DNA of 28,191 nucleotides from UBA509 sp038729325 (GTDB lineage: Archaea > Thermoplasmatota > Thermoplasmata > Thermoplasmatales > Thermoplasmataceae): NCBI GenBank assembly GCA_038729325.1, contig JAVYSG010000010.1:1-28191 (forward strand). Direction: 5' to 3'. Shown here in pieces: positions 1 through 8,285 of this stretch. Position numbers and translations under genes: made by a program. The first letter of the stretch is position 1. Each line of letters starts with the position of its first letter. Under the pieces are notes generated by a model that was not told where the DNA came from, did no database searches, and saw nothing but the letters and a program-made list of their open reading frames with translations.

Positions 1-2
1 GT

Positions 3-125
3 GCCCTGCACCGTTCAACAATACTCGAAATCATTCCTGTATCCTTGGATTCATTTACGGCTTTTACAGAAGTAAGAGAATATGATTGCCATTCTAGAAG
101 CTTTGATTTATCACTGAGCCTGTGA
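3..125 (+). pseudogene. Possible C-terminal fragment of a PIN-like (VapC-type) protein, open at left edge
   Basis: An open frame enters from the left edge in frame 3 and stops at TGA 123-125, giving about 40 residues. The stretch ILEIIPVSLDSFTAF followed by an EVREYD segment has the feel of the last strand and helix of PIN-domain ribonucleases, in which a hydrophobic strand is followed by a helix and a short polar loop. It stops just where a PIN domain would continue into its final Asp-containing helix, so it may be a truncated relic. The piece is too short to be sure it is coding at all. The other two plus frames close earlier (near 75 and 90), and no minus-strand frame with a start looks better. 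Confidence 0.22.
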
Positions 126-267
126 CTTGCCTGATTAACAGATATAAGAGATGCAAAAAAGGTGTAATGTCGTTATATACATTATTTAAAATACCGCATT
201 AAGCGTTCCAAAAATTAAGAATTTAATATATAATGAATGAGAAAGCTCCCCATAGCGATTCCCTAAA
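126..267. other. AT-rich intergenic gap
   Basis: I see no open frame, RNA or repeat here. The sequence is AT-rich. Read on the minus strand, downstream of the tRNA, it contains a T-rich run (complement of 210-222) that could help terminate the tRNA transcript, but no hairpin supports this. Confidence 0.4.
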
Positions 268-340
268 TGGGCTTGGCCGGATTTGAACCGGCGGCCTTCG
301 CTGTGTGAGAGCGATGTCATAACCGCTAGACCACAAGCCC
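268..340 (-). tRNA. tRNA-Val (anticodon CAC)
   Basis: On the minus strand this folds as a complete tRNA. A 7-bp acceptor stem GGGCTTG/CAAGCCC is followed by a short D arm with the GG pair in its loop. The 5-bp anticodon stem TCGCT/AGCGA encloses the loop CTCACAC, so the anticodon is CAC, decoding GUG valine. The T arm is GCCGG-TTCAAAT-CCGGC. The discriminator is A (complement of position 268). There is no intron, and CCA is not encoded, as is common in this group. A TATA-like element lies about 27 nt upstream on the same strand. Confidence 0.95.
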
Positions 341-363
341 TCTGTTTGGGGAAAATTGAATCG

Positions 364-374
364 GCATTAATAAC
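364..374 (-). promoter_or_regulatory. TATA-like promoter of tRNA-Val
   Basis: The minus strand reads GTTATTAATGC. Its centre lies about 28 nt before the tRNA 5' end at 340, the usual archaeal TATA distance from a start site. An A-rich stretch just upstream could serve as BRE. Confidence 0.55.
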
Positions 375-446
375 TTTGCACTTTTTGCCTAAATTTCTAC
401 TTGCAATATTTTTATCCCAGTTCTACATTGGTGTAACGTCCTGGAA

Positions 447-458
447 ATTAGTATATGT
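447..458 (+). promoter_or_regulatory. TATA-like promoter for the structured leader / M50 transcript
   Basis: The sequence ATTAGTATATGT, preceded by GGAA as a possible BRE, would place a transcription start near 478-482, exactly where the GC-rich structured block begins. No better TATA element lies between it and the M50 protease start at 651. Confidence 0.4.
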
Positions 459-477
459 GATTAGTGATCATATATGA

Positions 478-645
478 CGACCCGGGACTAAAATTCGTTT
501 AGTCATGGGCCTCGGGATCAGCATCTGATGCGTCATCTGGCAGTGATCTCCCGATCAGCGACAGACGAAAAATTCCCCAGAGGGTCAGCGGAACTACGAA
601 ACGTGACTAGCTCCCGTTAAACTGGGGAAAAGTCATTCCGAGGAG
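478..645 (+). ncRNA. Candidate structured RNA: long 5' leader of the M50 protease gene or separate ncRNA
   Basis: This gap is clearly richer in G+C than its flanks. It holds a perfect 7-bp hairpin GACTAAA-ATTCG-TTTAGTC (485-503) with outer CCCG/CGGG pairing. A GATCA/TGATC stem (516-548) follows. A long closing stem TTCCCCAG (573-580) pairs with CTGGGGAA (622-629) and contains a second stem, GGG..AGC (582-589) with GCTCCC (610-615). The block ends just before the Shine-Dalgarno site GAGGAG of the gene at 651. It does not match the 5S, SRP or RNase P RNA features I know. Strand is inferred from the TATA element at 447-458; a minus-strand transcript ending in the T-run complementary to 568-572 is an alternative. 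Function is unknown. Confidence 0.4.
640..645 (+). promoter_or_regulatory. Shine-Dalgarno site of the M50 protease gene
   Basis: GAGGAG lies 5 nt before ATG 651. It is the clearest ribosome binding site in the window and implies that this mRNA has a real 5' untranslated leader, unlike most neighbours. Confidence 0.65.
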
Positions 646-650
646 TACCA

Positions 651-1736
651 ATGGAGAATAGTAACACTCTTACGAAAATGCAAAGCGATGATCTGGAATA
701 TGTCGTTTCAACTGTTAAGCAGTACCTTAATGCGTATGATATCCAGGTTACTCCAGTAAACGTGAAATTCCTTTACGTTAACAGTGACAATCCAGACATA
801 GATCATGCTTTTGATGAGATAAGGAAGGAACTTGTCCCAAAGGGGTATATTCCATTCCTGTCGGAAGATGGGGAACATTTCCTTGAGGTAACCAGAAGAC
901 CAAACGTGAAGTTCCGCGGAGTTTATGTAAACATAATAATGCTTGCACTTACCCTGGCGTCCACCATTTACGTTGGATCAATATATGCAATCAACTTTGT
1001 TACAGACCCACGAGATATTGGGCTCAGGGTTCTTTATGGATTTGTATTCTTTTCACTACCCCTGATGCTTATTCTGGGAATACACGAAACAGGGCACTAC
1101 ATCGTGGCACGCCGGCATAAGGTAAGGGCATCACTGCCATTTTTCATACCGTTCCCGGTAACTCTGGGTACTTTTGGAGCCTTCATCTCGCTCAGGGATC
1201 CGATCCCCAACAGAAGGGCCATGACCGAAATAGGTGTGGCCGGACCAATCTTCGGTTTTCTGACAGCACTCCCACTGATCTTCGTGGCATCATTCCTGTC
1301 ACACTCCTTCCCTGCCCTTCATGATTACAGGATTGGTTTCTTCATAAATTTCCCTCTTATCTACCACATTCTCCATATTGCAACCCCCCACGATGTGCCG
1401 GTATTCCCCATGGTACTTGCCGTGTGGGTTGGTATGTTTGCCACTGCCATGAACCTGATACCTGTAGGGCAGCTAGATGGAGGCCATGTTGTAAGAGGAC
1501 TCCTTGGCAGAAGAGCATCGATTATTGACTATGTTTTTGTGGCTTTCCTGTTCATACTTGGTTTCAGATACGACGGGTGGTGGCTTCTTGCCATATTTGT
1601 TGTACTTCTGGGGCTAACTCATCCACCCGCACTTGATGATTATGCAAAGATCAGGCCACTTGACATAGCCCTGGGGATATTCGCCCTCGTGATGTTTGTA
1701 CTCACATTTACGCCTGTTCCCATAAGCATTCACTGA
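651..1736 (+). CDS. Site-2 protease family (M50) intramembrane zinc metalloprotease
   Basis: This 361-residue multi-pass membrane protein carries both hallmarks of M50 proteases: the zinc-binding HETGH (145-149) inside a hydrophobic segment, and the second metal motif NLIPVGQLDGGH (268-279), the counterpart of NPxDG. About 90 soluble residues at the N-terminus precede the first membrane helix (roughly 91-112). Further helices cover roughly 126-148, 193-215, 252-275, 293-330 and 337-357. Family members cut transmembrane segments of anti-sigma factors, membrane-tethered regulators or leftover signal peptides; the archaeal substrate is unknown. The ATG is supported by GAGGAG 5 nt upstream. The gene stands alone between the tRNA and the repair operon, and the structured block before it may be its leader. 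Confidence 0.9.
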   Translation: MENSNTLTKMQSDDLEYVVSTVKQYLNAYDIQVTPVNVKFLYVNSDNPDIDHAFDEIRKELVPKGYIPFLSEDGEHFLEVTRRPNVKFRGVYVNIIMLALTLASTIYVGSIYAINFVTDPRDIGLRVLYGFVFFSLPLMLILGIHETGHYIVARRHKVRASLPFFIPFPVTLGTFGAFISLRDPIPNRRAMTEIGVAGPIFGFLTALPLIFVASFLSHSFPALHDYRIGFFINFPLIYHILHIATPHDVPVFPMVLAVWVGMFATAMNLIPVGQLDGGHVVRGLLGRRASIIDYVFVAFLFILGFRYDGWWLLAIFVVLLGLTHPPALDDYAKIRPLDIALGIFALVMFVLTFTPVPISIH

Positions 1737-1750
1737 GCCGGTGCATGAAT

Positions 1751-1760
1751 CATTTAATAC
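1751..1760 (+). promoter_or_regulatory. TATA-like promoter of the nurA-herA-mre11-rad50 operon
   Basis: CATTTAATAC is centred about 29 nt before the nurA ATG at 1785. This predicts a leaderless first gene, and no Shine-Dalgarno sequence is seen there. Confidence 0.6.
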
Positions 1761-1784
1761 TTCCCTGAATATCTTCATTGGCAG

Positions 1785-2828
1785 ATGAACGAGACATACG
1801 GGGATTTTGTATTATTTCTCAGGGAAAACCGGGAAAGGATCAGGGAGGACCTGATCATGCCTGAAACGTCACCAAGAAGGGATCTGTACTCAGATTCATT
1901 CCGCAGGTATTTTCTTCCACCCCCGTCCGAGAGTTTCGGTAGAAATATATCGGCAACTGACAGCAGTGAATTTGTCAGGGAACTTTACAACGGCAAGAAG
2001 ATAATCCTTGTGCGATCATACACGTCAGCAGGGAAAACCATTTACAGCAGTTTTGTCCCAAGGGTCATGAATGTGGGCAGGGATGACCTGCAGCGTTTCA
2101 TAACTATGCTGATGGAGCATTCGGAGCACATGAGTGTGCTCAGCATGCTTGAGAAAGAAAGGCCTGACATGGTGCTGATAGACGGATCAATAAGTGGAAG
2201 GATTAACCGCAAAAGGCGACATCTTGTTGCGGAAGGATACACTGAATTTTATAGCGATTATGTGCGGTCTCTGGCCGCAATGCTGGACAGAGCCAAGTCT
2301 CTGGAAATACCTCTCGTCTTCATAGCAAAGAGTTCAGAGTCCAGGGTTTTTAAAAAGTTTCTTCTGGGAGAGATCGGGAAGGGCGCATCCGGAAACGACC
2401 AGGTAAGGGCGGAGCTTGATTCAGGGCTGAACGACCATTATCTGATAAAATCTCTGGCAACCGGGCCGGGGTATACGACACCAATACAGCAGACATCTAC
2501 TCTGGGCGACGGTGATTCCGCCAGAAATTATCAGTATTATACAGCCCATATCCTGCCGGATGCAAGAGATCTGCCTCTCAAAGTGGACTTTGTTCTTCCG
2601 GACAATGACATGGAATACTCAGGCGACCTTACACAATCCATAATATCCATGGCGTTCTGGGCATATGGCGGCACCAAGGTCCATAATCTATGGCTGGCAG
2701 ACATAGACCGGCTTGTTAAGTTCAGGAAAGAGGAAGTGGAGGACATTTACATGAAAACATTTGAAAGAGAAATAGGCATAAGTTTCTATGAAACCCGGGG
2801 GGAAAGGCGTGCAAGAATCAGAATCTGA
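1785..2828 (+). CDS. nurA: NurA 5'-3' nuclease
   Basis: NurA is the Mn-dependent nuclease that works with the HerA translocase to resect the 5' strand at double-strand breaks. The 347-residue product shows the two conserved acidic sites of the NurA domain: ISATDSSEF around Asp59 and VLIDGSISGR around Asp133. The C-terminal part contains LWLADIDRLVKF (about 302-313), which matches the place of the conserved closing helix. The start ATG sits about 29 nt after a TATA-like element, so the mRNA is probably leaderless. The gene opens the repair operon and its 3' end overlaps herA. Identification rests on motifs plus context, since NurA sequences diverge strongly. Confidence 0.88.
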   Translation: MNETYGDFVLFLRENRERIREDLIMPETSPRRDLYSDSFRRYFLPPPSESFGRNISATDSSEFVRELYNGKKIILVRSYTSAGKTIYSSFVPRVMNVGRDDLQRFITMLMEHSEHMSVLSMLEKERPDMVLIDGSISGRINRKRRHLVAEGYTEFYSDYVRSLAAMLDRAKSLEIPLVFIAKSSESRVFKKFLLGEIGKGASGNDQVRAELDSGLNDHYLIKSLATGPGYTTPIQQTSTLGDGDSARNYQYYTAHILPDARDLPLKVDFVLPDNDMEYSGDLTQSIISMAFWAYGGTKVHNLWLADIDRLVKFRKEEVEDIYMKTFEREIGISFYETRGERRARIRI

Positions 2829-4341
2829 GATAGGTTATGTTGTGGGTGACAACACCAGTGAGATGTTCAGATTTGTCATCGCCGAAGATGCTGAAGTGAG
2901 GAAGTGGGAATATGTTTACGTAAACACATCAGGCAAAACTGTCCTGGGCAGAGTGGAACGAACCATTTCCAAGAGCGACCTGCTCAATGACAGCATGGAT
3001 TTCAACAGCGTTGCACGCTATGTTGAAAGCGATCTGAACTACGCTGTGAACGTATGTCTTGCCAGAACACTCGGCTCTGTTGTAAAGCACGATCTTGAAC
3101 TCTCCAGAGATTTTATCAGGCCTGGAACAGCTGTTTATCGGGCGTCGTCAACAATGCTTGAGGGCATTTTTGGATTCGGCACCGAGGAGGGGTTGAACAT
3201 CGGATATCTGGCTGACAGGCCCGATGTCCATGTCTCTGTGGATGTAAGAGGAATGCGGAGACATGTTGCAATAGTTGCACAGACAGGGGCAGGCAAGAGC
3301 CATACTGCAGGTGTTCTGATGGAGGAACTTTTGAGGAAGGGTGCGTCCATCATAGTGCTGGACCCACATGCTGACTATGTCCTGATGAGACGAACCGGTT
3401 CGGGATCATTCTATAACGGATCCATAAGAGTATTCCGGACCCCTCTCAGCACTGGTAGATATGATTCATCACAGAAGGGTATAGTTGATGAGTTCACACT
3501 GAGGTTTTCAGATCTGGAAGCGGATGATATCTCTGAGATTATGGGCATTAAGGAATCGTGGACAAACCTGAGGAAATCTGTGGAAACCACTGTAAAGAAT
3601 ATGCATGGAAGGAGAGACTTTGATGATTTTGTGAAAACTGCGGAAGCGCTGGAACCGGAGGATTATCACAGAATAGCTGGCAGAATCAGGCTTCTCTCCA
3701 AGGTCAGGAGCATCTTTTCGGATCGAACCACTGGGCTTTCAGACTATCTCGCGCCGGGAATGATGTCCATCCTGGATCTCTCAGGCATGGATCAGTTTCT
3801 TGCCGGATACTTTTCATATCGTGTGCTCGATGAGATATACGATTCCAAGGTCACGTCAACCTATCAATTTCCAGTGTTTGTGTTCATTGAAGAGGCTCAC
3901 AATTTCGTCCCACCGGGAGCGCAGACGCAGATCGCCCAGATCATCAAGAAGATAGCATCTGAGGGGCGAAAATTCGGCATTTTCCTTGTTGTCATCACGC
4001 AGAGACCAGGAAAAATAGACCAGGATGTTCTCAGCCAGTGCAACTCCGAGATCATCCTGAGAATAACCAATCCCCTGGACCAGAGAGCCATACTGGAGAG
4101 TGGTGAGGCAATAAGCCAGGCCGTGATTGACGACCTGCCTTCACTGAATGTTGGTGAGGCCATACTGGTGGGACAGTTTGTAAAGGTACCGGTTAACGTC
4201 AGAATCAGAGAGAGGGAAAGCATGGAGGGCGGTGGAGACATTGACGTTGTTGATATGCTCCGCAGGGCCCGTGAAGAACGTGACAGACGCAACGATCCAA
4301 AGGCAGAGAGGCAGAGGATTTCACGCCTGCTTGGTGATTGA
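2788..4341 (+). CDS. herA: HerA bipolar DNA translocase/helicase
   Basis: HerA is a hexameric FtsK/VirB4-like ATPase that pumps DNA into the attached NurA nuclease. Seen in the 517 residues: an N-terminal HAS-barrel-like region (IGYVVGD near 15-21), Walker A QTGAGKS (165-171), Walker B VFVFIEEAH (363-371) with the catalytic Glu pair, and TQRP (404-407), the usual sensor/arginine region. The ATG at 2788 overlaps nurA by 41 nt. A GTG at 2809, in frame and preceded by the G-rich GGGGGGAAAGG, is an equally possible start that would shorten the protein by 7 residues. The stop is directly followed by the mre11 start, indicating coupled translation. Confidence 0.95.
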   Translation: MKPGGKGVQESESEIGYVVGDNTSEMFRFVIAEDAEVRKWEYVYVNTSGKTVLGRVERTISKSDLLNDSMDFNSVARYVESDLNYAVNVCLARTLGSVVKHDLELSRDFIRPGTAVYRASSTMLEGIFGFGTEEGLNIGYLADRPDVHVSVDVRGMRRHVAIVAQTGAGKSHTAGVLMEELLRKGASIIVLDPHADYVLMRRTGSGSFYNGSIRVFRTPLSTGRYDSSQKGIVDEFTLRFSDLEADDISEIMGIKESWTNLRKSVETTVKNMHGRRDFDDFVKTAEALEPEDYHRIAGRIRLLSKVRSIFSDRTTGLSDYLAPGMMSILDLSGMDQFLAGYFSYRVLDEIYDSKVTSTYQFPVFVFIEEAHNFVPPGAQTQIAQIIKKIASEGRKFGIFLVVITQRPGKIDQDVLSQCNSEIILRITNPLDQRAILESGEAISQAVIDDLPSLNVGEAILVGQFVKVPVNVRIRERESMEGGGDIDVVDMLRRAREERDRRNDPKAERQRISRLLGD

Positions 4342-4342
4342 G

Positions 4343-5476
4343 ATGATCAGATTTCTCCACATGTCAGATACGCATCTGGGCAGCAGAATATACATGAGCG
4401 ATGACAGGGAACAGGATTTCTATGATTCCTTCGACGAAGCCATGGATATTGCAATTAAGGAGAGGGTTGACTTCATAGTGCACTCAGGAGATCTTTTCGA
4501 CACTTGGAGCCCAAGTAACTATGCACTCTCGAAATTCAGGGATTCTGCTCTCAGGATGAAGGAAGCAGGAATTCCCATGTTCCTTATCATGGGTGATCAT
4601 GACCGCCCAAAGCGAACAGACTATCCGGCGGCAGAAATATTCAATTTCCTTGGAATCAGGCTCCTTGGAAAGGAAGGTCTGGAACACGTGGTCCATGAAA
4701 CTGGGAACGATCAGGTGCTGATAGCAGGAATATCAAACATGAAGGGGTTCAGGCGCAATGCACTTATTGAGGAGTATCACAAGGCCGATGAAATTTCAGG
4801 AGCTAGCACGAACTCCATACTTATTTCTCACCAGGCAATAACAGGCTACCTTTATGATGAAGCATGCGAGGCCAGGCCTGAGGACCTTCCTGTGAACTTT
4901 TCATACCTTGCCTTTGGCCATGTTCATGACTGGGCACTTAAGCAGAACCAGAGGCCAGTGTTCTCCTATGCCGGATCAACGGAACTCAAGAGCACAAGGG
5001 AAATCCCTGCCTTCATAAAAAACGGGAAGTCGGTGAACATTGTCAGCCTGGAAGATGGAATTGCCACCGTTGAAAGAAGAAAACTGACCTCGGTAAGATT
5101 TCAGTATACCATTGAAGCCAACCCTGCGGATTACCAGGAAGAAATAGACAGAGCCATTGAAAAGTACTCTTCGAGATTTGGAAACAAAAAACCTGTATTT
5201 TCACTCAGGATCGTGGGAAACACTGACAGAGACAGAGTACGTGAAAAACTGAAAGATTACCATGGCATAATATTCAGACCCCCTGAATTCATCTCTGAAA
5301 AAGTTGAGGTTGAATCAAGGCCGGGCATGGAGAATATTGATGACTACATAAATGCATATTTCAGCAATGATCCTGAACTTGCTGAAATTGCCAAACAGTA
5401 TTACAAAATAGCGAGATCAGACAGGGATGCAGCACTGAATTTCCTCATGCAAAAACTTGGGGTGAGTGACCAGTGA
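4343..5476 (+). CDS. mre11: Mre11 double-strand break repair nuclease
   Basis: Mre11 is the Mn-dependent 3'-5' exonuclease/endonuclease of the Mre11-Rad50 complex. Of 377 residues, the phosphoesterase motifs are DTHLG (9-13), HSGDLFD (47-53), GDHD (84-87), His163 in ISHQA, and GHVH (192-195). The third motif is GDHD where GNHD is usual. The C-terminal region after about 260 is the Rad50-binding part. The open frame extends 37 codons upstream into herA, but that extension has no conservation-like features. ATG 4343 is one base past the herA stop and has GGTGA just upstream, and its product begins MIRFLHMSDTHLG as family members do. The 3' end overlaps rad50 by 4 nt. Confidence 0.95.
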   Translation: MIRFLHMSDTHLGSRIYMSDDREQDFYDSFDEAMDIAIKERVDFIVHSGDLFDTWSPSNYALSKFRDSALRMKEAGIPMFLIMGDHDRPKRTDYPAAEIFNFLGIRLLGKEGLEHVVHETGNDQVLIAGISNMKGFRRNALIEEYHKADEISGASTNSILISHQAITGYLYDEACEARPEDLPVNFSYLAFGHVHDWALKQNQRPVFSYAGSTELKSTREIPAFIKNGKSVNIVSLEDGIATVERRKLTSVRFQYTIEANPADYQEEIDRAIEKYSSRFGNKKPVFSLRIVGNTDRDRVREKLKDYHGIIFRPPEFISEKVEVESRPGMENIDDYINAYFSNDPELAEIAKQYYKIARSDRDAALNFLMQKLGVSDQ

Positions 5477-8169
5477 TTATACATACACTGGAACTCAAAA
5501 ATTTTCTGTCGCACCAGGACAGCAAAATAAATTTCGATCTTGGAGTCAATCTCATAACCGGCAAGAATGGTGCCGGAAAGAGCAGCATCATTGACGGAAT
5601 AAAGTTCGCACTCTTCGGGGATACAAAACGTGGATCAGTGCAGGATCTCGTTACAAGAAACAGGCTGGAGACTCACGTGGCCCTGGGATTCAGTGTGGGC
5701 CCGGACGAATACAGGATCGTCAGGACAATGTCCGTTGGCAGGTCCGGCATAAAGGGGAGAGATGCAATTCTCACGAAGAACGGCGCAGAACTGGCTCGCA
5801 CGGTAACTGGAGTCAACTCTGCGGTTGAGGATCTTCTCGGCATCGGTGAAGAACTCTTTCTCAATTCTGTTTTCGTGGAACAGGGCGAGATTGCTTCCCT
5901 TGTGTCAGAGAACAGGTCTGTCAGGGAGAGGACATTCAGCCACATCCTGGGCCTGAATCTTCTGCAGCAGTTTGCGCAGGACATCCAGGAAAAGGGAAAG
6001 GATTTGAAATCAAAGCTAGAGTCCATGCATGATGCAGAGCAGGAACTTGCTGAAGTACGGCAGAGGATTAATGATATAACCGGTGAGATTCAGGAACACG
6101 AGAAGCAGGTAAGGGCCGCTGAATCCAGGCAGATGGACCTTGACCGGAAACTTAGAGACGCCGATTCAGACCTTCAGGCATCCAGGAACAGGGTTATGGA
6201 ACTTAAAGCTGCTTCTGAGAGAAGGGACGAACTTGAGACGAAAAAATTAACACTCGACAGAGAACTGGCACAGAAAACCATTACAGCGGAAAAGCTGAAG
6301 CGTGATATTTTTGAAAATGATAAATCCGTAGATCAGAGACTTATTGACAGCCAGGAAAGCATAGAGCAATATCTGGATATTCAGAGCAGGCTGGGGAACA
6401 ACCTCACCATGCTCCATGACGCCATAAATCGGCTGGAAAAAATATCCGCCGATGAATCTGAATTGAAGAAGCTGGCACCTATACACTCGGAATACGAGGG
6501 TATACAGAAGAACTATATGGATGTGGAGGAGAGGATTAAGGCGCTGGAATCGGCCAACAGTGAATATGACTATGCCATCAGGTACCTTGATCAAACCAGG
6601 AAGAAGATAGAAGATACTGAGGCTGAGCTGAAATCTCTGCAGGGAAAGCTGTCCGGAATCATTTCGGGTGATATTGACGAAGCAGGGCTGGCCGACCTGA
6701 AGAAATCACTCGATGCGGAGAAAACATCTGTGAATATCCGGATGGGAGAGATAAAGGCAGAGGTAGGCCAGATCAATGAGCAGAGAAGAAGGATAGCGGG
6801 CAGTATTGAGGAGATTAACCGATCAAGCGTGTGTCCACTCTGCAAACAGGATATAACGCAGGAGCACAGAAGCAAGATAGTGGCCGACTACAATAGAGAG
6901 GACAGCGAACTTATTGGCAGGATTCAGATACTTTCATCAGAAAAGAAGGACCTTGAAGCCAGAAAAGGTGGAATTGAATCTTCAATCTCTGCACTTTCTT
7001 CTGGCGATGTTCAGCGGCTGTTTTCCTTGAGGCGGGACATTGAAACCCTGAAGATTGAGGTCAGGAACAACGAGGCCACATTAAGAAGACACATGCATGA
7101 TCACGAAGAATACACAGAGTTAAAAACGAAGTATCTGCAGGAAAAACAGAAGCTGCAGGAACTTGGAGAAAAGGAAAAACGCTATAATTCACTGATGTAT
7201 GCTATCCAGAGTTCAGGCAGAGCAGATCTCGAGGCAAGGAAGATCAGACTTGAAACAGAAAATTCAGGGATGTCCCGTGATCTGAATGAGCTATCTTCTT
7301 CACTTGGCTTCAAGCCTGATGCAGACACAGGAAAAAAGCTGAAAGCAAGCCTGGCTGCACAGCGTGAATCCATGAATATCAGGGAACAATTAACCGGTCT
7401 GGAGGCGGATATGCGTGCAGAATACGCACAGAAAGTGTCAATGGAAGCTGAAATAGCAAAGTTGCTGGATATTTTGAAATCACGTTCTGACACCGAGAAG
7501 AGCCTCCATATGGCTCAGGATGCCTATGATAGGGCCCGCAAGGAACTGGATGAACAGCTTAAGGAGGTTTCTGCAGCAAGAGGAAAGATTGAAGCCCTCG
7601 AAAACTCACTTAAAATGCTTCGGGAAGATGAAAGGGGCGCTGCGGAACGCGTAACCAGGCTTGAAAAGATTCGCAGTGCAATTTCGGCCATTGATAAGAT
7701 AAGATACTGCTTTGACAGAGATGGAATCCAGAAGACCATAAGAAAGGATTCGGCCGTGTTCATAACAAACATGATGAGGGAATATTCTCTGGCATTCAAC
7801 CTTAACTTCGATGATGTCAGGGTTGAGGAGGATATGGGAATACAGGTATCACAGAATGGCAACATGGAAAGCGTGGACATGCTGAGCGGAGGCGAACGCA
7901 CAGCCCTGGCCATAGCCCTGAGGCTTGCAATAGTAAAATACGTGAATGACAGTATAAAAACCATGGTGCTGGATGAACCAACCGTTTTCCTTGATGAAGA
8001 CCGGCGGCAGAATCTCACTGATATACTTCAATATACATTCAATGGGGAAGAAAATCCTATTCCGCAGATGATCATAGTTTCGCACCACTCTGAACTTAGG
8101 TCTGTTTCCAACAACGTATTCGAGGTTACAAAGCAGAATGGCACCTCCAGTGTTCAGCCAGCTGAATGA
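5473..8169 (+). CDS. rad50: Rad50 SMC-like ATPase
   Basis: Rad50 is the ABC-type ATPase that bridges DNA ends and gates Mre11. The 898-residue protein has Walker A GKNGAGKSS (30-38), a Q-loop FVEQGEI near 134-140, and long coiled coils on both sides of the zinc hook CPLC (Cys454, Cys457). The ABC signature LSGGE is at 804-808 and Walker B MVLDEP at 831-836, followed by the D-loop FLDEDRR. Length and order are as usual for archaeal Rad50. The start is GTG 5473, overlapping the mre11 TGA (GTGA) with GGTGAG just upstream, so translation is coupled. It is the last gene of the repair operon; a new promoter follows its stop. Confidence 0.97.
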   Translation: MIIHTLELKNFLSHQDSKINFDLGVNLITGKNGAGKSSIIDGIKFALFGDTKRGSVQDLVTRNRLETHVALGFSVGPDEYRIVRTMSVGRSGIKGRDAILTKNGAELARTVTGVNSAVEDLLGIGEELFLNSVFVEQGEIASLVSENRSVRERTFSHILGLNLLQQFAQDIQEKGKDLKSKLESMHDAEQELAEVRQRINDITGEIQEHEKQVRAAESRQMDLDRKLRDADSDLQASRNRVMELKAASERRDELETKKLTLDRELAQKTITAEKLKRDIFENDKSVDQRLIDSQESIEQYLDIQSRLGNNLTMLHDAINRLEKISADESELKKLAPIHSEYEGIQKNYMDVEERIKALESANSEYDYAIRYLDQTRKKIEDTEAELKSLQGKLSGIISGDIDEAGLADLKKSLDAEKTSVNIRMGEIKAEVGQINEQRRRIAGSIEEINRSSVCPLCKQDITQEHRSKIVADYNREDSELIGRIQILSSEKKDLEARKGGIESSISALSSGDVQRLFSLRRDIETLKIEVRNNEATLRRHMHDHEEYTELKTKYLQEKQKLQELGEKEKRYNSLMYAIQSSGRADLEARKIRLETENSGMSRDLNELSSSLGFKPDADTGKKLKASLAAQRESMNIREQLTGLEADMRAEYAQKVSMEAEIAKLLDILKSRSDTEKSLHMAQDAYDRARKELDEQLKEVSAARGKIEALENSLKMLREDERGAAERVTRLEKIRSAISAIDKIRYCFDRDGIQKTIRKDSAVFITNMMREYSLAFNLNFDDVRVEEDMGIQVSQNGNMESVDMLSGGERTALAIALRLAIVKYVNDSIKTMVLDEPTVFLDEDRRQNLTDILQYTFNGEENPIPQMIIVSHHSELRSVSNNVFEVTKQNGTSSVQPAE

Positions 8170-8228
8170 TTCCAGAAACGGATAGGATAACTGAAACGAA
8201 ATTCCATTCGGGTTCAGTCAGGGAAATA

Positions 8229-8240
8229 CTTAAATATATT
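8229..8240 (+). promoter_or_regulatory. TATA-like promoter of the glycosyltransferase gene
   Basis: CTTAAATATATT is a strong archaeal TATA match. It lies 60 nt after the rad50 stop and predicts a start site near 8260, downstream of the ATG at 8166. It therefore argues for the TTG start at 8286 with a short leader carrying GGGGAG (8271-8276). Confidence 0.55.
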
Positions 8241-8285
8241 TCTTGTCAATTTGAGACAGCGGGTTACAGCGGGGAGTCAGTTGAG

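Noticed and set aside
283..477. 64-codon plus-strand open frame across the tRNA region
   Set aside because: It is antisense to the tRNA-Val gene and continues into AT-rich noncoding sequence; no start signal or protein-like pattern.
573..629. H/ACA guide RNA or rRNA-like gene
   Set aside because: The closing stem is not followed by an ACA box and the internal loop is lopsided; no 5S, SRP or RNase P core motif is present, so only a generic structured RNA is claimed.
3897..4292. 131-codon minus-strand frame inside herA
   Set aside because: It is a Ser/Met-rich shadow of the HerA reading frame, which has clear Walker motifs.
4232..4342. Longer Mre11 N-terminus
   Set aside because: The extra 37 codons lie within herA and are followed by ATG 4343 with GGTGA upstream and the conserved MIRFLHMSDTHLG start.
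7524..8018. 164-codon minus-strand frame inside rad50
   Set aside because: It is a Ser/Arg/Leu-rich shadow of the Rad50 ABC signature region, with no promoter.
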